A stretch of DNA of 64,000 nucleotides from Methylophaga nitratireducenticrescens (GTDB lineage Bacteria; Pseudomonadota; Gammaproteobacteria; Nitrosococcales; Methylophagaceae), in assembly GCF_000260985.4 (NCBI RefSeq), contig NC_017857.3:434001-498000 (forward strand), read 5' to 3'. Below, one piece after another: positions 11,058-21,400 of this stretch. A program made the position numbers and the translations under genes. Every line of letters starts with the position of its first letter. The stretch's first letter is position 1. The notes under the pieces were generated by a model, which made no database searches, was not told the DNA's origin, and saw only the letters and a program-made list of their open reading frames with translations.

Positions 11058-11447
11058 TCAAACGCTTTCAGTAACAGTTGTATTTTGCAGGAGTTCCAGC
11101 TTTTGTTTTATCTCTGCTTCGAGGCTATCCGCTTGCTCTAGATTACAGTCTTCACCGTAACGCTTACGTAAACCGAAATCGCTTAGCGTCAAATGTAAAT
11201 CAGGTTCTACATCAATATTATCAAGACAGGCCAGCGTGCAATGCATTTTGCAACCATCGATGGCCACAATCCGTCGTCCGGAACGAGCAGTACGAACCAT
11301 TTTTGGCACTTTACCGCCCACACCGGCAATACAGGACATTTCTGCAGCACCAGAACGATCCAGTCGTAGCGCTAGAGTATTCGCCAACTGAGCTACATTT
11401 GAGCAGCCGGAACACGAGTACACAATAGGCAATTGGTTGGAAGACAT
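11058..11447 (-). CDS. DGC-domain putative metal-binding protein
   Basis: A 129-residue soluble protein with the cysteine pattern of the DGC family of putative zinc-binding proteins: CSGCSNVAQLAN near the start, CIAGVGG in the middle and DGCKMHC in the second half. An AGGAG site precedes the ATG. The function of the family is not established. Members often sit near anaerobic respiration genes, and here it lies just upstream of moaA on the same strand. A half-conserved FNR-like site (TTGTA-TCAG-ATCAA, 11568-11581) is about 120 bases upstream. Confidence 0.75.
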   Translation of the reverse strand: MSSNQLPIVYSCSGCSNVAQLANTLALRLDRSGAAEMSCIAGVGGKVPKMVRTARSGRRIVAIDGCKMHCTLACLDNIDVEPDLHLTLSDFGLRKRYGEDCNLEQADSLEAEIKQKLELLQNTTVTESV

Positions 11448-12134
11448 GCAACCCTCCTGTTTACATTAAAAAATAAATACTTTGGTCTGTTCGGCAAGTC
11501 AGCAAAATGACAGCTGTTTTTTTGTAACCAGCTTCGGGCTCAATCAATTATCCTAAGATAATTACACTTGTATCAGATCAAAAGTAGTCTACTTATCTGT
11601 TTTTCAGTAAGATTTAACGGAGCAAAAAAGCTCTCACTTCAAAACCCAGTTTAAACAGCTTCCTTGCATTAATATCGTGTTGCTTCTCGCGCTTGATTAT
11701 CTGTTCGCACCTCCACCGTTGAAAAATTAAACTGGTCTGATAAGGCGAAAAAGGTGCGGTGTTGATATTCTAACGTAAACCTTATTAAGGCTGAGGCCCT
11801 GGAGAGAGGTTGAAAAGTCACCTCCGGGCGTGAGCAGAAGCTTTGCTCGTCATCTGCAAAGAACAATTACAAAACGACCGCGCAAACAATCCATCCATGG
11901 TAATAAACGCTGTTGAGTGTAAATCCTAAAAAAGGAGAGATACGTTGATATATCTCACAATCGGTATTTCTCAATCACTGCTTCAGCTCTTTCCAGTCAT
12001 AAGCGGCAGTGATGTATGTTCAACCTTTCCAAAGGCCAGAAAGCTTAGCGGGATACGGTTCTTTAGAGCCTTTCTTTTCGAAAAACAATAACGATGACAA
12101 ACAGTAATCCTACTATAGACGTTTCTTTCCATCA
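11448..12134. other. Long divergent intergenic region, no supported gene
   Basis: The region separates the leftward DGC gene from rightward narX. A 65-codon minus-strand frame at 11669-11866 has no recognisable content and is not called. The weak FNR-like site at 11568-11581 and the clear FNR box at 12135 are the only regulatory signals I can support. Confidence 0.4.
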
Positions 12135-12148
12135 TTGATCAGGATCAA
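12135..12148 (+). promoter_or_regulatory. Perfect FNR box upstream of narXL
   Basis: TTGATCAGGATCAA matches the FNR/Anr consensus TTGAT-N4-ATCAA at all ten positions. It ends 92 bases before the narX start. If it works at -41.5 the transcript would start near 12183. Confidence 0.85.
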
Positions 12149-12240
12149 TAACCGGCCTGGTTCCCTACACTGTTGGCTGCTAATTTTATGCGAAGAGGTG
12201 TAAGCTAAACCGGTTATAGTATTTTCCATGAGGAACCTCA

Positions 12241-14163
12241 GTGTTGAAACTGAAAATCCGCGAAAAAATCACTGGTCTGTTAGTGTTTTATTTTTTATGT
12301 GCCCTGATTGCCATAAGTTCTACCCTTTACGTTTCATGGAAACTTGAAGGTGGTGCTGCTGCGATCAATGACGCAGGCAGAGAACGGATGCGCTCATACC
12401 GTATCGCCTATCTATTGGGGCAACAGGTACATTATCCGTCTCCTGATCTGGAGCATGCTCTCACTCAAGAAATGGTCTTTTTTGAAAACACATTGGTCGA
12501 ATTGCAAAACGGAAACCCACAAAGACCACTATTTGTTCCAGAAGATGCCATTATAAAGGAGCAGATGAACCAGTTGCGTAGCAGTTGGTACAATACGATG
12601 AAACCGGGCATCCAAAAGATTCTTGATACCCCGGCAACACTGCAGAAAGACACGCTTCTGACGAATTATCGCCCCATGATGGAAAGTTTTGTCAAAGAGC
12701 TTGATGAACTGGTCTTTTTAATGGAAAAAAATTCTGCGCACTATACAACCATGCTACGTTACATACAGATTGCATTAATGGTTGTCGCCTTACTGGGAAC
12801 TATTTTTTTAGATTACATCTTTTCATTGCTACTGGTACGGCCGGTGCAAAGAATTAACCAGGGATTACAGAGCATGGGAAAGGCCGACTTCGGTGTGCGT
12901 CTGCCAGCATCTACTAATGATGAATTAGGAGAAGTGGCTCAGGGCTTTAATCAGATGGCAGAAAAGCTTCAGAATCTTTATACCACTCTGGAGCAGCGGG
13001 TAGCTCAGAAAACAGACAGTATTAAAGTGAAGAATCGTGAACTTGGCGCACTGTATAAAGTGGCTGCTTTTCTAAGCTCAAGCACCTCTGCAGAGCCTCT
13101 GTGTGAAAGTGTATTAAAGCAGATGATGGATCTGACCGGAGCTCGTGGTGGTATCGTACGGCTAACGGATCCCAAGGGTGAACAGTTACACGTTGTAGCC
13201 GCCGAGGGAGTCAGTAAAGCATTTGTGGAAAATGAAAACTATCTATCGGTGGGCTCCTGTATTTGCGGCGAAGTTGCCCAAAATGGTATTGCCGTTAGTT
13301 CAGATTTGAAGACTTCCAGACAGCAATCTTGTAACAAGGAAAAATTCCGCGCCGTTTCGGCGATTCCAATTCGCTCGAATCAGCGCCTTATTGGTTCCCT
13401 CAATTTATTATTCAATGTGGAACGGATTCTGCCGCCTGCAGAGATAAAGCTGCTTGAATCAGTAGGCTTACACCTTGGCGTTGCTATTGAAAATCAGCGC
13501 TTGGTTGCTCGTGAACGAGAAATGGCCGTGTCAGAAGAACGTAATTTACTTGCACAGGAACTGCATGACAGCATTGCCCAGTCGCTTGCTTTTTTGAACA
13601 TACAAGTGCAGTTGTTACAAAATGATCTGAATAATGAAAATATTGCTGAAGCCCTACAAGTGGTTGACCAAATTCGAGAAGGTGTGCAAGAAAGTTACGA
13701 TGATGTACGGGAATTACTGGTACATTTCCGTACCCGGTTAAAACATGCTGATCTGGAAGGTGCTATCGCTAACGCATTGAATAAATTCGAAGGACAAGTG
13801 GGAATCAGTACGTCTTTTGAATATTCTGGTCCCACCATGGACTTGCCTCCAGAACATGCGTTGCAAATTTTACATATCGTACATGAATCGCTTTCTAACA
13901 TCCGTAAACATTCCACTGCCACACAGGTAAGTGTAGAACTTCGCACGGAAGGTGAAAGCCGTCTTACCATTAAAGACAATGGTAAGGGTTTTAATATCGA
14001 TGAAAAAAATGATGATACCCATGTTGGTATCTATATTATGCGAGAACGTGCCCATCGTTTCGGTGGTGAACTCTCCATTTCTTCTGCAACCAATCAAGGA
14101 ACCGTCGTTAGCCTCTCCTGGCAGCCTGTTTCGATAATCACGGAGCAACGTATTACAGCATGA
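12241..14163 (+). CDS. narX: NarX, nitrate/nitrite sensor histidine kinase
   Basis: A 640-residue inner-membrane sensor. A first helix (about residues 12-30) is followed by a periplasmic domain with a P-box-like ligand motif (INDAGRERMRSYRIAYLL). A second helix (about 175-197) leads to a HAMP domain and a GAF-like region containing a CIC cysteine pair (GSCICGEV). The HisKA_3-type dimerisation domain has ELHDSIAQSLAFLNIQ, with phospho-acceptor His near residue 442, and a HATPase domain (NGKGF) ends the protein. The GTG start follows AGGAA. It overlaps narL by four bases, the classic coupled pair, and has an FNR box upstream. Confidence 0.95.
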   Translation: MLKLKIREKITGLLVFYFLCALIAISSTLYVSWKLEGGAAAINDAGRERMRSYRIAYLLGQQVHYPSPDLEHALTQEMVFFENTLVELQNGNPQRPLFVPEDAIIKEQMNQLRSSWYNTMKPGIQKILDTPATLQKDTLLTNYRPMMESFVKELDELVFLMEKNSAHYTTMLRYIQIALMVVALLGTIFLDYIFSLLLVRPVQRINQGLQSMGKADFGVRLPASTNDELGEVAQGFNQMAEKLQNLYTTLEQRVAQKTDSIKVKNRELGALYKVAAFLSSSTSAEPLCESVLKQMMDLTGARGGIVRLTDPKGEQLHVVAAEGVSKAFVENENYLSVGSCICGEVAQNGIAVSSDLKTSRQQSCNKEKFRAVSAIPIRSNQRLIGSLNLLFNVERILPPAEIKLLESVGLHLGVAIENQRLVAREREMAVSEERNLLAQELHDSIAQSLAFLNIQVQLLQNDLNNENIAEALQVVDQIREGVQESYDDVRELLVHFRTRLKHADLEGAIANALNKFEGQVGISTSFEYSGPTMDLPPEHALQILHIVHESLSNIRKHSTATQVSVELRTEGESRLTIKDNGKGFNIDEKNDDTHVGIYIMRERAHRFGGELSISSATNQGTVVSLSWQPVSIITEQRITA

Positions 14164-14822
14164 AACCGATACGCATCCTTATTATTGATGACCACTCCCT
14201 GTTTCGTAGTGGTATCAAGTTACTGTTACAACGTCAAAAGGGTTTTGAAGTTGTCGGGGAAGCAGGCAATGGTCTGGAAGGGGTTAAATTGGCGAAGCGT
14301 CTGTCTCCGGATGTAGTTTTGCTTGACCTGCATATGCCGGGAATAGGAGGAGTGGAAACTATTCCTCTGATAAAAGAGGAGGCCCCTGAAGCCCAGGTAG
14401 TCATGCTAACGGTTTCTGAAGATGCAGAAGACTTGTTGGATGCCCTGCATAATGGTGCCCGCGGTTATTTACTGAAGAATATCGACACCGATTACCTGCT
14501 GGACTCAATCCGTCGCGCTAATAACGGTGATTCGGTAATGTCTGTTGAAATGGCCAATAGAATGGCAGATGCCATGCGTGCTTTATCCGATGGAAGCAAT
14601 AAAAAAATAATCATGGATACCAATAAGCTCTCACCCAGAGAGCGGGATGTGATTGTCATGTTGGCACAAGGTGCCAGCAATAAAGAAATTGCTCGCAACC
14701 TGAGCTTAGCTGAGTCAACCGTTAAAATTCATGTACAAGGAATATTACGTAAGCTCAACCTAACCAGCAGGGTGCAAGCTGCCGTATATGCGGTAGAAAA
14801 CGGTTTGGTGGATAAATCATAA
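14160..14822 (+). CDS. narL: NarL, nitrate/nitrite response regulator
   Basis: A 220-residue response regulator with an N-terminal receiver (DD near the start, phospho-acceptor Asp56 in LLDLHMPG, conserved T and K) and a C-terminal LuxR/GerE helix-turn-helix (LSPRERDVIVMLAQGASNK, then VKIHVQGILRKL). Phosphorylated by NarX, it would activate nar genes and tune other respiratory operons. It overlaps narX by ATGA. narK1 of the nar1 operon starts about 660 bases downstream. Confidence 0.95.
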   Translation: MKPIRILIIDDHSLFRSGIKLLLQRQKGFEVVGEAGNGLEGVKLAKRLSPDVVLLDLHMPGIGGVETIPLIKEEAPEAQVVMLTVSEDAEDLLDALHNGARGYLLKNIDTDYLLDSIRRANNGDSVMSVEMANRMADAMRALSDGSNKKIIMDTNKLSPRERDVIVMLAQGASNKEIARNLSLAESTVKIHVQGILRKLNLTSRVQAAVYAVENGLVDKS

Positions 14823-15379
14823 TCTGTTTTTCAATCCGATATATTAGTTCTATATGGGAACGAGAGGGCATTTTTATAAATCCGCAGATTACGCATATGT
14901 GCACGAATTAAGAATAAGTCTTTTAGTTACACTCTCCCGACACTAAAGCTGATGGACCGGGCTTTTGCAACCTAATGTTCGAGATAGTTGAGAACTAAGC
15001 CGCTGTTGAACCAGACGATAGATGATTGGGAATGAATCGTTATTGCCGTGCCGATAATGGCATAGGTTTGTTCATCTCTTGGAATAATCTGCATCCAGCT
15101 GCTTGATCTGTGGATGTATGGATTCCTGCGGCCTCCCCTCCGCCTTCGCAATGAAGTCCTTTTGTACGTTATGAATGTTTGCGGCGCCCCGCAGGGCGGT
15201 GATAACCCGTCGGAAAGTCTTTGGAGTCCGAGGGGCTCCATTATGTTCAAAGCGCTGTCTCACCAAGTGAAATAGCCGCTTGCCTGTGGATGAATATTTT
15301 AGGACCTATCCGGCATATATTGTTTTTGTCTGCGTTACAGCCATGTTTTATTTTACCGATTTTCAGGCAGTCCTAGTTC
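14823..15379. other. Intergenic region before nar1 with a GC-rich repeat-like block
   Basis: No gene is supported. Two overlapping minus-strand frames (14972-15266) have low-complexity translations rich in Arg, Gly and Pro. They cover a GC-richer block (about 15110-15240) whose text (CCTTCGCAATGAAG, GCGGCGCCCCGCAGGGCGG) resembles dispersed intergenic repeats more than a coding region. The nar1 promoter must lie downstream of this block. I see no perfect FNR box here. Confidence 0.4.
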
Positions 15380-15397
15380 AAAAGAACTAGTTCTTTT
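15380..15397. promoter_or_regulatory. 18-base perfect palindrome upstream of narK1
   Basis: AAAAGAACTAGTTCTTTT is its own reverse complement and lies 86 bases before the narK1 start. It could be a regulator operator or part of a transcript hairpin. I cannot assign it to FNR or NarL. Confidence 0.4.
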
Positions 15398-15483
15398 AAT
15401 TGCTAAACCTATGCTTCTGAGGAATATGCTCGATGCATGCATAAGCCTAAGATTGCACCATGTTCTAATCGTGGTGGTCTGTG

Positions 15484-16749
15484 ATGATGAATCAACAATA
15501 CAAAGCATGGTCAGTTGTTATTGCAAGCACGCTTTCTTTTACAGTGTGCTTCATGATCTGGATGATGTTTGCTGTTATAGGGATCCCTATTAAAGAAACC
15601 CTCGGACTTAATGAAACCGAGTTTGGCATATTGATTGCCACGCCGGTATTAACCGGGTCATTAATGCGGCTACCACTTGGCATGCTCACGGACAAGTTTG
15701 GTGGACGCATTGTTTTTTTCCTATTGATGCTCTCCACGGTCATACCCATCTGGTTGATCTCCTACTGCGCACAGTTTTGGCAATATTTGATTGTCGGTCT
15801 CTTTGTTGGCATGGCTGGTGGATCATTTACGGTAGGGATTGCTTACTGTGCTCATTGGTTTCCAAAGAATAAACAAGGATTGGCAATGGGGATTTTTGGC
15901 GCTGGTAATACGGGCGCTGCAGTCACCAAACTGGTTGCACCACTTATTGTCGTGGCATACGGCTGGATGATGGTGCCAAAGGTTTACGCAATTCTCATGT
16001 TGGTAACGGCCATCCTATTCTGGATTTTTACCTTTTCTGACCCTGAACATAAGGTCGCCAAAGCAATCACTATTCGAGAACAGTTAGCGGTACTCAAAGA
16101 CCCTAGAGTCTGGAGATACAGTCAGTATTACTCAATCGTTTTTGGTGGCTATGTCGCCTTGGCATTGTGGATGACTAAATATTACATCACGGAATATGGT
16201 TTTGATTTAAAAACGGCTGCGTTGATGGCCGCCGCGTTCAGTATCCCGGGGGGGATTCTTAGAGCCTTGGGAGGGTATTTTTCAGATAAATTTGGTGCGC
16301 ATACTGTGACCTGGTGGGTATTGTGGGTTTCGCTGGTATGCCTGTTCTTTCTGTCCTATCCACAAACTGAAATCAGCATTCTTACGGTAGATGGTTCAAA
16401 AAGTTTCCATCTCGGACTGAACGTACTCTTCTTCACCATCATCATGTTCACTTTGGGCATTGCTTTCGCCATAGGCAAGGCATCGGTATTCAAGTACATC
16501 TCTGACGATTATCCAGGCAATATCGGTGTGGTATCAGGTGTTGTTGGTCTTATGGGCGGCATGGGAGGCTTCCTACTTCCCGTCATGTTTGGCGCATTAG
16601 TCGACCTGACTGGTATCCGTTCATCCGTTTTTATGTTGATGTTCGGCATCATCTGGGTGTCATTGCTGTGGATGTACTGGACCGAGGTTCGCCCCACCAA
16701 ACTTGGCAGCAATCAGCTGCCAAGCCAACCATTAAAAAGTCAATATTAA
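15484..16749 (+). CDS. narK1: NarK1-type nitrate/proton symporter
   Basis: A major-facilitator nitrate/nitrite porter of about 421 residues with 12 helices. GTG (15481), ATG (15484) and ATG (15487) are all possible starts; GGTGG at 15473-15477 favours one of the ATGs. Signature segments include TPVLTGSLMRLPLGMLTDKFGGR and GAGNTGAAVTKLVAPL. The sequence corresponds to the first half of the fused transporter at 51683-54334, which supports the NarK1 assignment. It is the first gene of narK1-narK2-narGHJI. By analogy with Paracoccus and Pseudomonas, NarK1 brings in nitrate with protons. Confidence 0.88.
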   Translation: MMNQQYKAWSVVIASTLSFTVCFMIWMMFAVIGIPIKETLGLNETEFGILIATPVLTGSLMRLPLGMLTDKFGGRIVFFLLMLSTVIPIWLISYCAQFWQYLIVGLFVGMAGGSFTVGIAYCAHWFPKNKQGLAMGIFGAGNTGAAVTKLVAPLIVVAYGWMMVPKVYAILMLVTAILFWIFTFSDPEHKVAKAITIREQLAVLKDPRVWRYSQYYSIVFGGYVALALWMTKYYITEYGFDLKTAALMAAAFSIPGGILRALGGYFSDKFGAHTVTWWVLWVSLVCLFFLSYPQTEISILTVDGSKSFHLGLNVLFFTIIMFTLGIAFAIGKASVFKYISDDYPGNIGVVSGVVGLMGGMGGFLLPVMFGALVDLTGIRSSVFMLMFGIIWVSLLWMYWTEVRPTKLGSNQLPSQPLKSQY

Positions 16750-16761
16750 GGAGCCCATAAA

Positions 16762-18372
16762 GTGACTATCAATATTAAAAAGTGGGACGTTGAGGACCCG
16801 GAATTCTGGGAATCAACGGGTAAACGCGTCGCCTACCGTAACTTGTGGATTTCAATACCCTGTCTGTTATGTGGTTTTGCGGTATGGCTGATGTGGGGCA
16901 TGATCAGTGTTCAGATGTTGAACCTTGGTTTCCCGTTCAGCAAAGAAGAATTATTCTCGTTGACGGCCATTTCCGGCCTGGCGGGGGCGACAATGCGCAT
17001 TCCGTCTTCCTTTTTCATCCGTTTGGCCGGTGGACGGAATACGATTTTCCTGACAACAGCAATGCTGATTACCCCAGCCGTTGGTACAGGGATTGCCCTG
17101 CAGCATCCAGAATGGCCGCTGTGGGTGTTTCAGTTGCTGGCATTATGGTCAGGTGTCGGCGGTGGCAACTTTGCCAGTTCAATGAGTAACATCAGTACCT
17201 TCTTTCCTAAGCGTTTACAGGGAACTGCCCTGGGATTAAATGCTGGGCTCGGTAACTTTGGTGTAACAACCATGCAAATCCTGATCCCCCTGGTGATGAC
17301 TGCCGGCGTTTTTGGGGCTATGGGTGGTGATCCGGTGGCGCTGGTCAAAGACAGTGGCTGGATTCTGGGCAAGATTGAAGCGGGCACCCCAACGTTTATT
17401 CAAAATGCTGGTTATGTGTGGCTTTTATTGCTGATCCCACTGGCAATTGCTAGCTGGTTTGGAATGAATAATCTGCTTTCAATTTCCTCTGATATTGGTG
17501 GTACGCTAGTTGCTTTTATCAAAATCACCTGGCTTTATACTCTGACCTTTATACCGACTATTGTCGGTCTGTACTTCTATCTGCCTGCACCGACGGGACT
17601 GGGTATTTTGAATATGTGGGTTGCTTTGCCATTGATCATGGTGAGTACGCTGCTGATGATGAAGCTGGCTGCCTTTGGCACCATGAAGGAAAACATCCAA
17701 AAACAGTTTGCGATCTTCAGTAATAAACATACATGGTCGATGACGGTTCTTTATGTACTGACTTTTGGTTCTTTCATCGGCTTTTCGATGGCATTGCCAT
17801 TGTCGATCACCATCATCTTTGGTGAAAAGCATATCTATGATGTTGCCACCCAAACGTGGCTTCACGTCAGGAATCCGAATGCACCCTCTGCACTTACTTA
17901 TGCCTGGATCGGGCCTTTTGTCGGAGCGTTGATTCGCCCGGTTGGTGGCTGGATCTCCGATAAGGTAGGCGGTTCCATTGTTACTCAGATGATCTCTGCA
18001 ATCATGGTGCTGGCCTCAGCCTACGCAGGATTTGTAATGATGCAGGCGTATCAGTCGGCCACCCCTGAAATTTACTTTACTCAATTCCTGGTGGTGTTTG
18101 TCATCTTGTTCGCTGCAAGTGGCATAGGTAACGGTTCAACTTTCCGTAGTGTAGGGATGGTTTTTGATCGGGTACAAGCAGGACCAGTACTGGGTTGGAC
18201 ATCAGCAGTTGCTGCTTATGGTGCCTTTATCGCCCCGGCAATCATTAATCAACAGATCCAGGCCGGCACGCCACAAATTGCCATGTATGGTTTCGCGGGA
18301 TTCTATGCATTGTGTTTGGTATTGAACTGGTGGTTCTATCTGCGCCCCGGCGCTGAAATAAAGAACCCTTAA
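16762..18372 (+). CDS. narK2: NarK2-type nitrate/nitrite antiporter
   Basis: A major-facilitator transporter of 536 residues. The GTG start at 16762 has a strong AAGGAG eight bases upstream. The N-terminus WDVEDPEFWESTGKRVAYRN matches the start of the second half of the fused NarK at 51683. Nitrate-signature stretches (GVGGGNFASSMSNISTFFPK and GLNAGLGNFGV) are clear. NarK2 proteins exchange external nitrate for internal nitrite. It lies 12 bases after narK1 and 40 bases before narG1. Confidence 0.9.
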   Translation: MTINIKKWDVEDPEFWESTGKRVAYRNLWISIPCLLCGFAVWLMWGMISVQMLNLGFPFSKEELFSLTAISGLAGATMRIPSSFFIRLAGGRNTIFLTTAMLITPAVGTGIALQHPEWPLWVFQLLALWSGVGGGNFASSMSNISTFFPKRLQGTALGLNAGLGNFGVTTMQILIPLVMTAGVFGAMGGDPVALVKDSGWILGKIEAGTPTFIQNAGYVWLLLLIPLAIASWFGMNNLLSISSDIGGTLVAFIKITWLYTLTFIPTIVGLYFYLPAPTGLGILNMWVALPLIMVSTLLMMKLAAFGTMKENIQKQFAIFSNKHTWSMTVLYVLTFGSFIGFSMALPLSITIIFGEKHIYDVATQTWLHVRNPNAPSALTYAWIGPFVGALIRPVGGWISDKVGGSIVTQMISAIMVLASAYAGFVMMQAYQSATPEIYFTQFLVVFVILFAASGIGNGSTFRSVGMVFDRVQAGPVLGWTSAVAAYGAFIAPAIINQQIQAGTPQIAMYGFAGFYALCLVLNWWFYLRPGAEIKNP

Positions 18373-18412
18373 AAGCCACCCTGAAATAACGATTTTAATT
18401 GGAGCAAACAAT

Positions 18413-21400
18413 ATGAGTCATTTTCTAGACCGCTTGAATTTCTTCGACAAGGTCAAAGAGACCTTCTCCAACGGCCATGGCATCGTCACTAACGAAGATC
18501 GCCAATGGGAAAGCGCTTATCGCCATCGTTGGCAACATGACAAGATCGTGCGTTCTACGCACGGTGTTAACTGTACAGGAGGCTGTAGCTGGAAGATTTT
18601 CGTTAAAAACGGCTTGGTGTCATTCGAAATGCAGCAGACCGATTATCCACGGACCCGAGAAGATCTACCTGATCATGAACCACGTGGTTGCCAACGTGGC
18701 GCTTCCTTCTCGTGGTATCTCTATAGCCCACATCGTATCAAGCATCCGATGATTCGTGGCCGTTTACTTGATTTGTATCGGGCTGAACGTAAAACAGGTA
18801 AAGATCCGGTAGAAGCCTGGGCTGCGATTCAAGCTGATGAACAGAAACGCAAGCAATATACTGCGGTGCGTGGGTTAGGCGGTTTTGTCCGTACTGATTG
18901 GGATGAAATCACAGAAATCGTCGCGGCTGCTAACGTCTACACCATCAAGAAATGGGGACCAGACCGTATTTACGGTTTTTCTCCTATCCCTGCCATGTCG
19001 ATGATTTCTTATGCTGCCGGCGCACGTTACCTGTCAATGATTGGTGCCGCATGTGGCTCATTTTATGACTGGTATTGCGATTTGCCTGCTGCTTCTCCAC
19101 AAACGTGGGGTGAACAAACTGACGTACCGGAATCGGCTGATTGGTATAACTCAACTTATATCATCATCACCGGTGCCAACTTACCAATGACCCGTACACC
19201 GGATGCGCATTTTGCTTCTGAAGTTCGTTATAAAGGGGCCAAAATTGTAGCCATGGCACCTGACTATGCCGAATTCTGTAAGTTCTCAGACTTGTGGATG
19301 CCGATCCGTCAGGGTACTGATTCCGCGGCATTTCTGGCAATGGGCCATGTGGCGTTAAAAGAGTACTACATCGATAAGCAGGATCCTTATTTCCAAGAAT
19401 ACGCTCAGAAATATACCGATCTGCCAATGCAAGTCATGCTTCGCAAGCACGGCGATGCGTATGTTTCAGATCGCTTCCTGCGTGCCTCCGATTTCGATAA
19501 TGCTTTAGGAGAGACAAATAATCCGGATTGGAAAACCATCGTTTATGATGAAGTCAAAAAAGCGTTTGTTGCTCCTAACGGTTCTATCGGTTTCCGCTGG
19601 GGTGAGGACGGTAAATGGAACCTGTTAGCGAAGAATGCCGCAACTCAGGAAGACATTGTTGCCGAACTGAGCTGCATCGATAACTTGGATAGTGTGGTTT
19701 CGGTTGGCTTTCCGCATTTCAACCTGGGAGAAGATGAACTGCTGTTTCGCAATGTGCCAGTACGCAAGGTTAAGCTTGCCAACGGCGAGGAAGCATTAGT
19801 TACTTCTGTTTTCGATATGCAGGTGGCGCAGTACGGTATTGACCGGAAACTGGGTGGCGGTAATGTTGCTCAATCTTATTCTGACGCTAATGTAGCCTAT
19901 ACCCCGGCATGGGCTGAAAAGGTAACTGGTGTCAAAGCGGCTGATATCGAGCGTACAGGGCGTGAATTTGCCTATAACGCTTCCAAAACCAAAGGTAAAT
20001 CCATGGTTATCATGGGAGCTGCCATTAATCACTGGTACCACAATGACCTGGCTTATCGTTCGATCATGAATCTGCTGCACATGTGTGGTTGTGTCGGTCA
20101 GTCAGGTGGTGGCTGGGCTCACTACGTAGGTCAGGAAAAACTGCGTCCGCAAGCTGGTTGGGCACCGATCGCCTTCGGAACGGATTGGAGCCGTCCTCCA
20201 CGTCATATGAATTCTACCTCGTACTGGTATTTCCATACTGATCAATGGCGTTATGAAACGGTAAAAGCTGATGACTTGCTGTCTCCTGCTGGTAAAGGTA
20301 AGTACAAAGGTTATTCATTGGCCGACTATAACGTTGCCGCCTCACGTATGGGCTGGTTGCCAACTGCACCACACTGGAACGCGAATCCTCTTAAGTTAGT
20401 TGCAGATGCTGAAAAAGCCGGTGCAAAAGATGAAGCTGGAATCACTCAGCATATCGTTGACAGGCTTAAAACAGGTGAGCTGGATGTTTCGTTTGCCGAT
20501 GTGGACAATCCGGTCAACTGGCCTCGTAACTTGATTGTCTGGCGTGGCAACCTTATCGGATCTTCCGCCAAAGGGCATGAGTATTTTCTTAAACATTTGC
20601 TTGGCGCACAGAATGGTGTGTTGCAGGAATCCGGTGCCGGTCGTGATAACAAAGAAGTGAAATGGCATGAAGAGGCTCCTACCGGTAAGCTGGATTTGAT
20701 GGTGGACATAAACTTCCGCCTGAACTCTACCGGTGCGCATTCCGATATTATTCTGCCGACAGCGACCTGGTATGAAAAGAATGACCTCAACACGACGGAC
20801 ATGCATCCGTTTATTCACCCACTGTCAGAAGCGGTAAGTCCGGGCTGGCAATCAAAATCTGACTGGCAGATTTTTAAATCTATCGCCAAAACGTTCTCAG
20901 CACTGGCAGAAAAGCATTTGGGAACGGTCAAGGATATTGTCGCTCTGCCAATGCAACATGACTCCGCTGCTGAAATGGCTCAACCATTCGGTTATGTATC
21001 TGACTGGAAGAAAGAGGGACTGGAGCCTATCCCAGGTAAAACCATGCCAATTCTTAAAGTGGTAGAGCGTGACTATGCCAATACCTACCGGAAGTATATT
21101 GCTCTTGGTCCGTTAATGACCAAACTTGGAAACAATGTTAAAGGGATTGACTGGAACACTGATCAGGAATACGAAGAGTTAAAACAATACAACAAAACGG
21201 TTAAAGAACCGGGTATTTCCTTTGGGATGCCATCACTGGAAGAGGATATCTATGTCTGCGATGCGGTAATGCGCATGGCACCAGAAACAAACGGTGAAGT
21301 GGCACATAAATCCTGGTCTGCCTTGTCTGTTAAAACCGGTATTGACCATCACCATCTGTATGTTGGTCGTCATGAAGACAAGATTACCTTCAAAGATATT

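Noticed and set aside
11834-11852. A 19-base text (GCAGAAGCTTTGCTCGTCA) similar to one at 62078-62096
   Set aside because: It differs at three positions and is too short to call a repeat without a genome-wide count.
11669-11866. 65-codon minus-strand frame before narX
   Set aside because: No motif, no ribosome-binding site and no neighbour context.
14972-15266. Two overlapping minus-strand frames between narL and narK1
   Set aside because: The translations are low-complexity and match the composition of a GC-rich repeat block; no start signal or family is visible.
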